From positions 186,001 to 250,000 of the forward strand of contig JAJDXS010000004.1 of NCBI GenBank assembly GCA_022823145.1: a stretch of 64,000 bases of DNA. The letters are read 5' to 3'. Source of the DNA: Gemmatimonadota bacterium. Its GTDB lineage: Bacteria > Gemmatimonadota > Gemmatimonadetes > Longimicrobiales > Gaopeijiaceae. Below the pieces are notes generated by a model. That model made no database searches. It was given only the letters and a program-made list of their open reading frames with translations, and was not told where the DNA came from. Of this stretch, positions 43,869 through 53,001 are shown in pieces; positions within the stretch are counted from its first letter, which is position 1; each line of letters opens with the position of its first letter. The position numbers and the translations under genes are program-made.

Positions 43869-46800
43869 CTAGCGGTTCACGGGCCGCGGGCCGGACCTCC
43901 AGACCTCCTCGTGGATCCACGGGCGCGCGCCGTAGGGCCGCTCGGTGGGCCAGAGTTCGTCGAGGGTCATTCCGTCGTAGACGATGCCGCCTTTCATGAC
44001 AAGCATGATGTCGGTCGTATTGCGGATGTTGTCGAGGGGATTGGAGTTGAGGATCATCAGGTCGGCGAGCTTGCCGGGCGTGAGCGTGCCCAGGTCCTCC
44101 GAGGCGCCGAGGAAGTAGGCCCCTTCGACGCTCGCAAGCTCCAGCGCTCCCATCGGCCCCATCGCGGATTCCGCGATCCACACCTCCCAGTGGGACGCCA
44201 GACCATGCTGTTGCCCGTGCGCGCCAATGGCTCCATGGGCACCCTCGGCCATCCAGTCTGCAAGGATCTGCGCCAGCATCGGGTAGCTGTAGTCGGTGAA
44301 GGGGCGCTGGAAGACGCGGCGCGAGTGCGGCACGAGCTGTTTCCACGGCATCCACAGGCGGAGCTTCTCGTCGCGCCACACCTCGGTTTCCTGGAAGAAC
44401 CACTCGTCGTTCCACGGACCCGGCCCGCCGACCACGAACGTCGGCGAATAGACCGTTTCGGCGCGCCCGAAGAAGCGCGCCGCGTCGGAGTACATCGGCA
44501 CGTAGCTGATCGGGTGCTCCCACGCGGTCTGGCCGTCCATGATCATGCCCATGTTGAAGGCCAGATCACTGCCCTCGGACGTGACCATGAGACCGCGCTT
44601 GCGCGCGATGTCCGACACCCACTGGCGCTGGTCGCGGCGCGGCTGCAGGTACTGCTTGAGCGACACGGCGCCCCACGACTGGAGCCGCGCGATGTTGTCC
44701 TCGGCGACCTCGTAGCTGGTCAGTTCGTTCTGGCGGACGGCGTCGCCCCGGTAGAGGGGGTCGCCGGTGGTGTAGGTGCGGGGTCCGACAAGCACGCCGG
44801 CCTCGATCATCTGGGCCGCCGGGAAGACGTCCTGCGACCACTGCGAGTTGTCGAGGTTGCTGGTGACGCCGTACGCCAGCGCGACCGCCATCTCGAAGGC
44901 GTTGGGCGGGATGATGCCCCGGTATTCGCGGAAGAAGTGCGAGTGCATGTCGATGAAGCCGGGGATCACCGTCTTGCCGGTGCCGTCGATGGTGTGATCG
45001 GCTCCGGCCGCGTCGCATTCGGCCATTGTCCCGACGCAGGTGATCCTGCCATCCGTGGCGACTAGCGTGCCGTTCTCGATGACCTGCCGGTTCTCGAGGG
45101 TGATGACGCGGGCGCCGGTGATGGCGACCGTGCCCATGCCGAGCGAGCCGCGGGGGACTTTGAGCGCGATCGCGAAAGTGTCCGTGGTCTCGGCCGCGAC
45201 ATCGTGCGTGTAGTAGCTCGCCGCGCTCCCGAATTCGACCGTGTTGGCGTCGCGCCAGCCGGGGAAGATGCCGCCCCTGCGGCTCAGCTGCCGCACGGGG
45301 AGCTTCCCGCCCTTCTTGGCGACCGCGACCGCGCCGCCGATCCCCGCCGCCCCGCTCGGAACCGGGACCAGGTACGTGTTGTCGCCCTCGTTGAAGGCGG
45401 CGTGGCGCCCGTCGGGAGAGATCATGACCTCGTCGGCCCAGGGGAGGACGAGGTGGGTGCGCGGGTCCGTGCCGTCGCGCGCCACCGAACGCAGCCGCGT
45501 GGAGTCGCCCATCGTGCGGTAGAAGATGCGCCCGTCCGGGCCGAAAGCGCCCCGCACGAACTGGGTGCGGGTGGGTAATGTGTTGCCCGGGACACGGACG
45601 ACGCGCTGGCCGGCGGACCCCATGCCTGCCTCGTCGCCGGTCTCGGCCCCGCCGCCCGGTCCGGCAGCCGGGAAGAGCACCAGGTCGTACCACGGGTTGT
45701 GCGCCACCGAGCGGTAGCGGACCGTGGCGCCCGACCCCCGCGTCGCCAGGATCTCGGTGCCGTCCGGGCTCCACCGGGTGTGGGCGTACTCGCCGGGCTC
45801 GGCGCTGACCTGCCGCGGGCTGCCGCCGTCGGCGCCGATGGTCATCACATGGCCGGTCCCGTTCTCGTCTACGGTCGTGTAGGCGATCGACCGGCTGTCG
45901 GGTGACCAGGACGGCGAGTACTCGAAGCGCTTTTCGAGGTCGGAGGTGAGCCGGCGGGGCGTTCCGCCGGGCAGGTCCATGACCCAGACGCGGCCGGCGG
46001 CGACAAAGGCGAGCCGCTCACCATCGGGCGAGCCTGTCGTCCAGCGTGTAAAGTTGATGGGGACAGGACCGTCGTCGATGCGGAAGGCCTGGTAGGCCTG
46101 CTCCGAGATCACCCTGTGGACGCGCGCGTTGAAGGGAATGGTCGAGACCTCGCCGCTGGCCACATCCAGTCGCCTGAGCTTCCCTCCCTGCGCGATCACG
46201 ATCGACGCACCGTCGGGCGCCCACGCGTAGCCGGGCAGCATGCGGATCGTCTTCATCCCCTCGGTCATGTCCTGCGCGATCGGGTCCATGACGATCCGCT
46301 CGGACCCCGTCTCCAGGTCGCGCACCCAGAGCGCCGTGCTGGGGCCGAACTCGTGCCCCTTCCACTCGATCGTGGCGTCGGGGAGGCGGCGCGCGAAGGC
46401 GACGTGGCGACCGTCCGGGGAAATCTCGCCCGCGAAGCCGCCGCCGCCCGACAGCCGATACTGCCGCGAGGGCACGCCGCTCGTGACCTTCACCACTTCG
46501 CCCGTCTCCAGGTCCATGCGGCGCAGGTTCATGGTGCCTTGCAGGGCGTCGCGCACGAGCCGGTCGTCCAGCAGGGCGCTTGCGACATCGTCCACCGCCC
46601 ACGGCACCGTCTGCCCCGGTGTGCGCACGTGGTAGAAGACGTACCGCCCGTCTTCGGACACCGACGGCCACGACGCCGAGCCGTCGTCGTTGGACACGAC
46701 CTCGACGCCGGTGCCGCCGTCCTGGTGGTACATCCAGATCCCGCCGCTCTGCGCCACCAGGATGTACTCGCCGTCGGCCGTCCATTCGGGCATCGTCACG

Positions 46801-47234
46801 CGGGTGTCCATGCTGGACTGCACCTGGCGCGGGTTCGAACCGTCCGCGTCCATCACCCACAGGTTCGTCTGGCCGCCCCGGTCCGAGATGAAGGCGATGC
46901 GCGTGCCGTCGGGAGAGTACCTGGGATGGTAGTTGACCGCGACGCCGCTCTCCTGCGTGAGGCTCTCGGCCTGGCCGCCCTCCGCGGGGACGCGGTACAC
47001 GTGCGCGAGGAGATCGAAGACGATCCACCGTCCGTCGGAAGAGATGTCCACCGACATCCAGGTCCCCTCGTCGGTCTCGAAGTCGATCTCGCGGGTGTCG
47101 CCCCGGGCGAGGGTGACATCCCATTCGCTGTCGTCGGAACCGGCCTCGTCCTGGGCGAGGGCGGGGTTGGGGAGGGTGGCGGTCGCGAGGAAGGCGGCCC
47201 ACAGGAACAGGGCGGCAGGGCGGACACGAGACAT
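43869..47234 (-). CDS. Second exported TolB-propeller plus amidohydrolase fusion
   Basis: 1121 residues from ATG 47234, with GGAGG five bases upstream, giving a signal peptide ending near PALAQDEA. Propeller blades: WMSVDISSDGRWIVFDL, YSPDGTRIAFISDRGGQ, MPEWTADGEYILVA, WSPDSRSIAYTT. The amidohydrolase domain has HxH at H764/H766 (DMHSHF), VSLKQY (candidate bridging Lys), WEHPISY and AIGAHGQQHG. As in the copy at 6877, the usual GTD-type Asp is replaced by an AHGQ-type His. It lacks the acidic linker of the first copy. Same architecture and order of motifs point to paralogues. Likely a periplasmic amide- or peptide-hydrolase. Confidence 0.87.
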   Translation of the reverse strand: MSRVRPAALFLWAAFLATATLPNPALAQDEAGSDDSEWDVTLARGDTREIDFETDEGTWMSVDISSDGRWIVFDLLAHVYRVPAEGGQAESLTQESGVAVNYHPRYSPDGTRIAFISDRGGQTNLWVMDADGSNPRQVQSSMDTRVTMPEWTADGEYILVAQSGGIWMYHQDGGTGVEVVSNDDGSASWPSVSEDGRYVFYHVRTPGQTVPWAVDDVASALLDDRLVRDALQGTMNLRRMDLETGEVVKVTSGVPSRQYRLSGGGGFAGEISPDGRHVAFARRLPDATIEWKGHEFGPSTALWVRDLETGSERIVMDPIAQDMTEGMKTIRMLPGYAWAPDGASIVIAQGGKLRRLDVASGEVSTIPFNARVHRVISEQAYQAFRIDDGPVPINFTRWTTGSPDGERLAFVAAGRVWVMDLPGGTPRRLTSDLEKRFEYSPSWSPDSRSIAYTTVDENGTGHVMTIGADGGSPRQVSAEPGEYAHTRWSPDGTEILATRGSGATVRYRSVAHNPWYDLVLFPAAGPGGGAETGDEAGMGSAGQRVVRVPGNTLPTRTQFVRGAFGPDGRIFYRTMGDSTRLRSVARDGTDPRTHLVLPWADEVMISPDGRHAAFNEGDNTYLVPVPSGAAGIGGAVAVAKKGGKLPVRQLSRRGGIFPGWRDANTVEFGSAASYYTHDVAAETTDTFAIALKVPRGSLGMGTVAITGARVITLENRQVIENGTLVATDGRITCVGTMAECDAAGADHTIDGTGKTVIPGFIDMHSHFFREYRGIIPPNAFEMAVALAYGVTSNLDNSQWSQDVFPAAQMIEAGVLVGPRTYTTGDPLYRGDAVRQNELTSYEVAEDNIARLQSWGAVSLKQYLQPRRDQRQWVSDIARKRGLMVTSEGSDLAFNMGMIMDGQTAWEHPISYVPMYSDAARFFGRAETVYSPTFVVGGPGPWNDEWFFQETEVWRDEKLRLWMPWKQLVPHSRRVFQRPFTDYSYPMLAQILADWMAEGAHGAIGAHGQQHGLASHWEVWIAESAMGPMGALELASVEGAYFLGASEDLGTLTPGKLADLMILNSNPLDNIRNTTDIMLVMKGGIVYDGMTLDELWPTERPYGARPWIHEEVWRSGPRPVNR

Positions 47235-47314
47235 GGGTGCCTCCGGGGCAGCGGCGAAGCGGTGGGACACCCGTCAGAATAGGGAACGGCGGCGCGGAGG
47301 GCCACCGGAAACAA

Positions 47315-47387
47315 CTCCCGCGGCAGGACTCGAACCTGCGACCCGACGGTTAACAGCCGTCTGCTCTACCAGCTGAGCTACGCGGGA
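47315..47387 (-). tRNA. tRNA-Asn(GTT)
   Basis: 73 bases. Acceptor stem TCCCGCG pairs with CGCGGGA and the discriminator is G. The D arm has GTAGCTCAGCTGGTAGAGC, the anticodon loop CTGTTAA has GTT (complement at 47352-47354), and the T arm is GTCGCAGGTTCGAGTCCTGC. The 3' CCA is not encoded. It stands alone between the amidohydrolase and the YchF-like GTPase genes. Asn-GTT is a queuosine-modified tRNA in most bacteria. Confidence 0.97.
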
Positions 47388-47485
47388 ATGCGCAGACCGC
47401 ACACGGAAATCGATGCGGCACAGACCTCAACTTTCGCGGAGTGCGATTTCGAAGTCAATGCGCGCCAGAGCGGAGAATCGTCGCC

Positions 47486-48526
47486 CTACACGTTGAACCG
47501 CACGTACATGATGTCGCCGTCCACCACCACGTATTCCTTACCCTCCACCCGCATCCGCCCGGCGTCCTTCACGGCCTGCTCGGTTCCGAAATCGGCAAAG
47601 ACGCCATACGGGATGATCTCGGCGCGGATGAATCCGCGCTCCATGTCGCTGTGGATCCGCCCAGCGGCCCTGCGCGCCACCATGCCGCGCCGGATGGTCC
47701 AGGCGTGCACGTCCTCGGGTCCTACGGTGAAGAACGAGATCAGATCCATCAGCGAGTACGCTGCCCGGATGAAGCGGGCCAATGTTGGCTCGGCGAGCCC
47801 CATGTCCTCCAGGAACTCCGTCTGGTCTTCCGGGTCCAGCGCCGCGATTTCGGCCTCGACGCGGGCGGAGAGGATCATGCCGGCGCCGCCCATCTCCGCG
47901 ATTCCCGCCGCCAACCCCGAATCGAGCGGCTCGCCCACGCGGTCCTCGTCCACGTTGACGCCTGCCAGCAGCGGCAGATCGGTCAGCAGGCCATAGCCCT
48001 TCAGGAAGCCGCGGTACAGCTCGTCACGGGGCACCTGCCGCAACGCACGGCCTGCCTCCAGCGCGGCGACTGCGGTCTCGAACGCGCCGATCTCCCGCAC
48101 GTCGGCCCGCTCCTTGCGCGCCCGGTCGAGCCGGCGCTCGGCGATGCCCAGGTCGGAGAGGACGCACTCGTCGTGGAAGGCCAGGAGATCCCCGACCGGG
48201 TCGGGCGCAGCGTCCAGCGCGGGGTTCACGAAGTCGCGCAGCACCAGACACAGGGCCTCCCGGTCCCGGATCTGGTGCAGCGCCCCCGGCGAGAGGACGT
48301 GCGGCTTGCCACCGTACTCGCCCGGTACGTCCTTGAGGTTGATCGTGGCGTGCGTCGTCTTCTTCGGCGAGTATGCCCGTGAGAGGAAGTCGACGCGCGG
48401 GTCGGGCACGCGCACGGTGCCGACGCGCACCTGGCCGCCGTATCCGACCGGAACGTCGAGCCCGGTCATGGCGTTGAAGAGGGTCGTCTTGCCCGACCCG
48501 GCGAAGCCCGCGAGAACGAACTTCAC
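47486..48526 (-). CDS. YchF-like DUF933 GTPase/ATPase
   Basis: 346 residues from a GTG. The P-loop is GFAGSGKTT (7-15), the Walker B region is LKDVPGE (about 63-69) and the base-recognition motif is NVDE (near 195), the non-canonical N-x-x-E type of Obg/YchF proteins that favour ATP. The C-terminal 85 residues (ending GKEYVVVDGDIMYVRFNV) form the TGS-like DUF933 domain. It differs from housekeeping YchF (GLPNVGKST P-loop) and is therefore a paralogous branch, sometimes annotated only as DUF933. YchF-type proteins bind ribosomes; whether this one does is unknown. Confidence 0.82.
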   Translation of the reverse strand: MKFVLAGFAGSGKTTLFNAMTGLDVPVGYGGQVRVGTVRVPDPRVDFLSRAYSPKKTTHATINLKDVPGEYGGKPHVLSPGALHQIRDREALCLVLRDFVNPALDAAPDPVGDLLAFHDECVLSDLGIAERRLDRARKERADVREIGAFETAVAALEAGRALRQVPRDELYRGFLKGYGLLTDLPLLAGVNVDEDRVGEPLDSGLAAGIAEMGGAGMILSARVEAEIAALDPEDQTEFLEDMGLAEPTLARFIRAAYSLMDLISFFTVGPEDVHAWTIRRGMVARRAAGRIHSDMERGFIRAEIIPYGVFADFGTEQAVKDAGRMRVEGKEYVVVDGDIMYVRFNV

Positions 48527-48596
48527 CGGCAGAGGGCTGCGTCGGGGACCGTTGCATGCCGCGCGGGCCCTGCGAGCGGCGCCGTCAAGGGTGCCG

Positions 48597-48630
48597 GCAC
48601 CGCGACCGGACCGAAGCCCGGCCGCGGTGC
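48597..48630 (-). terminator. Terminator hairpin of the SusCD operon
   Basis: GCACCGCGACCGG (48597-48609) and CCGGCCGCGGTGC (48618-48630) pair at 12 of 13 positions across an 8-base loop, 10 bases past the SusD stop. No T-tract on the minus strand. Confidence 0.65.
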
Positions 48631-48640
48631 GACAGGGTTG

Positions 48641-49870
48641 TCAGCTTCCTCCGAGATTCGGGTTCGATTCCCACTCGTCGATGCCGATCTCGAAGCACAC
48701 TCCGCGGCCAGCAAGCGAGGGATCGTTCGTTCTCCTGAGGTCGTTGAGACGGTGGCCCTGCAGCCAAAGCTCCGCAGAACGCTCGTACATGATCTGCGCC
48801 ATCACCGCCGAGTGGCTCACCTCGCCCTCGTAGGGATCGAGAGAGACGAAAGCTCGCACCTCGTTGATGAGCTCCACGGCGCGTTCGGCACTGCCAATAT
48901 TCAACTCTGCCTCCGCTTCCATCAAGCGGGCTTCCTGCCAGGTTGAAATCGGGATCGGCGAGTCCCGCAGCTTGTACTTCTCCTGCTCCACGTATTTCCG
49001 TGTCGGATCGGGGCCCGTTTCGTTGGGTCCCCGGTCGATGAACGATGTGCGCGGATCGGCGATGAAGCGCGGGTCGTCGTAGAAGGTCGGATGCACGCCC
49101 GCCTCCCGCCGAGTAAGCGTTCGGGTCAGGCTGGCCACCGAGTTGTTCTCCCGGCCGCTGTTCTGCGAGTAGACGGCTTCGAATCGGTATCCGGCCTGGA
49201 TCGCCTTCGCATCGGACATGGCGCCCGCATAGTCACCCAGCATCAGACGGGCGCGCGCCCGCCCCGCCTGGGCCCGCATGGCCCATTCGGGCGCACCAGC
49301 GGACGACGCGAGGCTCATGGCCTCGGTGAAGTCCTGGTCCGCAAGCCGGTAGAATTCGGCCGGCGGCATGGCCGGTCCGCCATCGAGCGTCCCTTCGCAG
49401 AAGTTGTCGCCCATCATGATCTTGGCCAGTCCGCCCCAGGTTCGAACCTGTGCGGGCTCCACCATGCCTCCACCACCGCCGAAGGCCTCGTCGATGCGCC
49501 GGGCGGCGTCATCCGCCACCCAGATCGATCTCGACAGGTTGTTGTAGACACCGTTGCCATTCGATGTGCGGTCCATCAGTCCCGTCTCCACCGACCTCCA
49601 GCTCGGGAAGGAACCGGTATGGATCAGCTCGAACGAAACGAGCCCGATGATGTTGATGGCACCCGTGTACATCAGCGCCCAGTCACCGGCGACACCGTTG
49701 ACGACGGGCGGCAGAGCAGCTTCCTGGTCGAGATCCTGCTCCAGGATCTGCTGTTCGTTCTGCACCTCGAGCAAACCGTCGCAACCGGCAAGCGCACATG
49801 CCGGAAGCAAGAGCGCGAGCAGGCACTGCAACGGGAAACGTTTCCGTGAATAGGTCCGTGAGTAAGTCAT
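48641..49870 (-). CDS. RagB/SusD-family surface lipoprotein
   Basis: 409 residues from ATG 49870 with GGGAGGG upstream. Signal with lipobox LAGC, followed by DGLLEV as in SusD N termini. A helical TPR-like scaffold follows (WVADDAARRIDEAF, EFYRLADQDFTEAM, ARLMLGDYAGAM). The C-terminal ER-S-AELWLQGHRLNDLRR is the conserved SusD ending. It is shorter than starch-type SusD. It binds a ligand at the cell surface and closes over the partner TonB barrel (SusC), whose gene ends 13 bases upstream. No glycanase is adjacent, so the ligand is not evident; the surrounding peptidase genes make a peptide or glycopeptide possible. Confidence 0.88.
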   Translation of the reverse strand: MTYSRTYSRKRFPLQCLLALLLPACALAGCDGLLEVQNEQQILEQDLDQEAALPPVVNGVAGDWALMYTGAINIIGLVSFELIHTGSFPSWRSVETGLMDRTSNGNGVYNNLSRSIWVADDAARRIDEAFGGGGGMVEPAQVRTWGGLAKIMMGDNFCEGTLDGGPAMPPAEFYRLADQDFTEAMSLASSAGAPEWAMRAQAGRARARLMLGDYAGAMSDAKAIQAGYRFEAVYSQNSGRENNSVASLTRTLTRREAGVHPTFYDDPRFIADPRTSFIDRGPNETGPDPTRKYVEQEKYKLRDSPIPISTWQEARLMEAEAELNIGSAERAVELINEVRAFVSLDPYEGEVSHSAVMAQIMYERSAELWLQGHRLNDLRRTNDPSLAGRGVCFEIGIDEWESNPNLGGS

Positions 49871-49883
49871 TTTGCCCTCCCCG

Positions 49884-52778
49884 TCACATCGACGTTCGGA
49901 ATGTCAACAGGAAGATCCTCGGCGGCGGCAGGGTGTCGAAGTCCTGTGCCTGCCTGAGGTTCGCGGCACCGTCCCAGTTGGTCTCCGGGTGGATTCCGGA
50001 GAACTTGCTCCACATCCAGAGATTCCGGGCGGAGAAACGGAGGCTGGAGCGGGTCAGGCCGAACTGGCTCAGCAGGTCGTCGGGCAGGTCGTAGCCGACG
50101 CTGAGTTCTCGTATGGTGAAGAAGTCCGCCGGCTCGTAGAAGCCGGTCCAGCCCAGTGTGACGGTGTAGTTGTACAGGGAGTCCGACGCCGGGGTGGGAT
50201 CGCCGTTCGGCCTCTGCACCAGTGACAGGTATTCATCACCCGTACGCACCCGGTTCGACCAGTAGCGGGAGAAGTTGTTCTTTACCATGCCACCCCGGAA
50301 CTCCGCCATGCCGTCCAGCGTGAGGTTGCCCCAGCGCAGCTGCGTCGAATACGACCCGAACCACTTGGGGTCCGTCTGCCCCTGGAACAACTGCTCGTCG
50401 GTGCGGTTGTGCCTTCGAGCCGTCGGGTCCCACCCGACGAGTTCGTAACCCCACGCCCCGTGCACGGGATACCCCTCGCTGATCCGGAAACCGAACCCAG
50501 AGATGTCGGCTACGCCGCCCATGTCGGTGACTTCGTTCTTCGAGGTCGCGAACTGGACGTTCGATGACAGTTCGAGGCTCTCGGAGCTGTAGAGAAGGGC
50601 GTTAAGTCCGATCTCGATCCCGCGGTTCTCGATCTGGCCGATGTTCGTCAGTTGGTCGGCCGTGAATCCCTGCGACGACGGGAACGGCTTGAAGAGCAGC
50701 GCATCCCTCGTCTTCTGGAAGTAGGCGGTGAACTCGAGGCCTATCCGGTCGTCCAACAGGCCTGCGTCCATCCCGACTTCCACTTCCTGGGAGCGCTCGG
50801 GTCCCAGTTCCGGGTTTCCGATGTTGCCCGGAGTCACGGCAGGCAGTCCGCCCTGTGCCGAGACCGGCGCCCAGGTCCGGTCCGCCGCGAACTGCGCCGG
50901 TGCCAGGCCGGATTCGCCATACGCCACCCGCAGCTTCATGGTGGGCACCAGACCCGTGGGCCAGAAGCCCTCCTGCGAGATGTTGTACGCCACCGAGGCC
51001 TTCGGATAGAGCTGCGTGTTGAACTCGTTGCCGAAGGCGGAGTTGCCGTCCAGCCGCATGCCCGCGGTGACGAAGACCTTATCCCAGAGCCCGAGCGTCT
51101 CCTGGACGAAGACACCGGCGTTGATCTCCTCGACGCGCCGCTCGGACCCCTGCGTCGTGGACGTCGCATCGACCGACTTGACCCCGGGCGCAGGGAAGTC
51201 GGTACCGCGGGCGTCGACGCGAATGGTGTTCTCGAAGTTGCCCTGGAAGCCCGCGGTGAACTCCGAGGTGAGCGTTTCGCCGAAGGAATTGGACAGGGTC
51301 GCGCGGTACTCGGTCGTGATGTCGCGGAAGCTGCGCGTATGGTTGCGCTTGTTGCCCAGCTTGTTGCCCGACCCCTCGTACCCGAACGGGAAGAACTTGG
51401 TGAACTCGTCGGCGTACCAGTCGACACCGCTCCGGAAGGTGTGACTGAAGTTGTCGGTGGGCTGGTGGGTCACTTCGAACCCCGATGTGGTGCGCAGCAC
51501 GCGCTGGAAGTTCTCCAGCGTGCTGTTGGCGGCCACGCTACCGAAGCGCTCGCCGTATGGTCGCTCCGGCGAAGCGGTGTACGGCAGCCCGCTCGCAAAC
51601 TGGGAATAGAGTCCGTGGAGCGCGTTGTTGTCGTCGGGCACCCGTAATCGGTTGTGCACGATGCCCGTTGTCGCGGTGACGGTCACGGTCGGGCTCAGAA
51701 CGGTCGTCAGGTTGAGCCTGCCCGTGATCACCTTGTTCCAGTTGGCATCCCCCTTTAGCGATGCCTCCTGGCCCTTGTAGCTGCCGGAGATGAAGTAACG
51801 AACCGCCTGGCCGCCGCCGCTGACGGAACCCGCATAGCGATGGTGATGGCCGTTTTCGACGAGTTCGGTCGGGTCGCGCGCCTGGAAGCCGTCGGGGCCC
51901 TGGAAGTACTGGTTCATCCTTCCCGGGAAGGTGTCCGTCGGCGTCCGCTCGAACCCCTGTTCGACTTCGAAATTCCACTGGGGGGCGCCGCTGCGGCCCC
52001 GCTTGGTGAAAATCTGGATGACTCCGTTCGCGCCCTGCGTTCCATACAGGGTCGAGGCCGCCGATCCCTTCACGATTTCGATCCGGTCGATCTCGGAAGG
52101 CGAGATGTCCTGCAGCCTGGAGATGTCCATGCCGCCGAACCAGACGCCCGACTGGTCGTGCGCGGCGTCAACGCGGATTCCGTCGATGTAAACGACGGGG
52201 TCTCCGCTGAGCGACACCGAGGTCATTCCGCGGATGCGGATCATGCCACCCAGACCGACCGTCCCGGAGGCGAGGTTCATCGCCACGCCGGCGGAGCGCC
52301 CCTGGATGAGCTGGTCCACGCTGGTGATGGGCGCCGAACGCACGACATCGACCGCGTTCACCGTCGAGATGGAGTTGCCCAGCTTGCGCCGGGCGGTTTC
52401 GGCCCCGGAGCCGGTCACCACGATTTCATCGAGGCTGATCGCGCGCTCGGTCAGCGCGAAGTCGGCCAGGGCGGTCCCCCCGGCGTCGACGGTGACCTGG
52501 ACCTCCCCGACCCCGAATCCGATCATGTCCGCCCGGACCGTTACCGGCCCGGCGGGAACATTCGGGATGAGAAAGCGTCCGTTGTTCCCGGTCAGGGTGC
52601 CAAGGCCGCTCCCCACGATCGAGACCTGCACTCCGGAGAGCTCTCGACCGCTGGTCGCGTGGGTCACCTGGCCCGTCACGGTGCCGGCTTGCTGTGCCAG
52701 TAGCGGGGCAGCGCTCACCAGGAGCGTTGCGCAGACCGCCAGGCCGAGCCGGAAGGGATGACAGATGGAAATCTTCAT
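49884..52778 (-). CDS. SusC/RagA-family TonB-linked outer membrane receptor
   Basis: 964 residues from ATG 52778 with GGAGG upstream; signal ends near AAPLLAQQAG. Domains: carboxypeptidase-regulatory beta-sandwich (about 30-110: GTVTGQVTHATSGRELSGVQV), a TonB-box-like region, plug with VVRSAPITSVDQLIQGRSAGV, GMIRIRGMTS and IEIVKGSAASTLYGTQGANGVI, then a long 22-strand type barrel ending LTFRTSM. These plug motifs are diagnostic for SusC. It imports the ligand delivered by the SusD partner using TonB energy. An imperfect palindrome sits in its upstream region. No SusE/F or anti-sigma genes are seen nearby. Confidence 0.92.
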   Translation of the reverse strand: MKISICHPFRLGLAVCATLLVSAAPLLAQQAGTVTGQVTHATSGRELSGVQVSIVGSGLGTLTGNNGRFLIPNVPAGPVTVRADMIGFGVGEVQVTVDAGGTALADFALTERAISLDEIVVTGSGAETARRKLGNSISTVNAVDVVRSAPITSVDQLIQGRSAGVAMNLASGTVGLGGMIRIRGMTSVSLSGDPVVYIDGIRVDAAHDQSGVWFGGMDISRLQDISPSEIDRIEIVKGSAASTLYGTQGANGVIQIFTKRGRSGAPQWNFEVEQGFERTPTDTFPGRMNQYFQGPDGFQARDPTELVENGHHHRYAGSVSGGGQAVRYFISGSYKGQEASLKGDANWNKVITGRLNLTTVLSPTVTVTATTGIVHNRLRVPDDNNALHGLYSQFASGLPYTASPERPYGERFGSVAANSTLENFQRVLRTTSGFEVTHQPTDNFSHTFRSGVDWYADEFTKFFPFGYEGSGNKLGNKRNHTRSFRDITTEYRATLSNSFGETLTSEFTAGFQGNFENTIRVDARGTDFPAPGVKSVDATSTTQGSERRVEEINAGVFVQETLGLWDKVFVTAGMRLDGNSAFGNEFNTQLYPKASVAYNISQEGFWPTGLVPTMKLRVAYGESGLAPAQFAADRTWAPVSAQGGLPAVTPGNIGNPELGPERSQEVEVGMDAGLLDDRIGLEFTAYFQKTRDALLFKPFPSSQGFTADQLTNIGQIENRGIEIGLNALLYSSESLELSSNVQFATSKNEVTDMGGVADISGFGFRISEGYPVHGAWGYELVGWDPTARRHNRTDEQLFQGQTDPKWFGSYSTQLRWGNLTLDGMAEFRGGMVKNNFSRYWSNRVRTGDEYLSLVQRPNGDPTPASDSLYNYTVTLGWTGFYEPADFFTIRELSVGYDLPDDLLSQFGLTRSSLRFSARNLWMWSKFSGIHPETNWDGAANLRQAQDFDTLPPPRIFLLTFRTSM

Positions 52779-52850
52779 CCGTACCTCCTCCTGCTGTGGT
52801 CCGGAGAACTCCCGCGCTCAACGCGGCCGGAAGTTCCGGAACCGGTGTGT

Positions 52851-52880
52851 ATGGGTAACAATATACGCCATTGTATCCAT
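52851..52880. promoter_or_regulatory. Imperfect palindrome upstream of SusC
   Basis: ATGGGTAACAAT (52851-52862) and ATTGTATCCAT (52870-52880) are inverted arms with one gap and one mismatch, about 73 bases before the SusC start. The core is ACAAT-N7-ATTGT. It is the only AT-rich stretch in the 223-base gap, so it may hold the promoter or an operator. No conventional -35/-10 pair is clear. Confidence 0.4.
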
Positions 52881-53001
52881 ATCGCTACTCAGAGACGACC
52901 GTGCAGGAAGGGGGATGCGTGCGCGGTTGGGGTGGCGGCAGGGCTGCCGTCCGCTGTAGTGTCCCGGTCCCGATATTCCCCTTCATCCGGGACGAATCCG
53001 C

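Noticed and set aside
47315..47387. tRNA-associated integration site
   Set aside because: No integrase gene or direct repeat of the tRNA 3' end was seen nearby.
47486..48526. Housekeeping YchF
   Set aside because: P-loop and spacing differ from canonical YchF; treated as a DUF933 paralogue.
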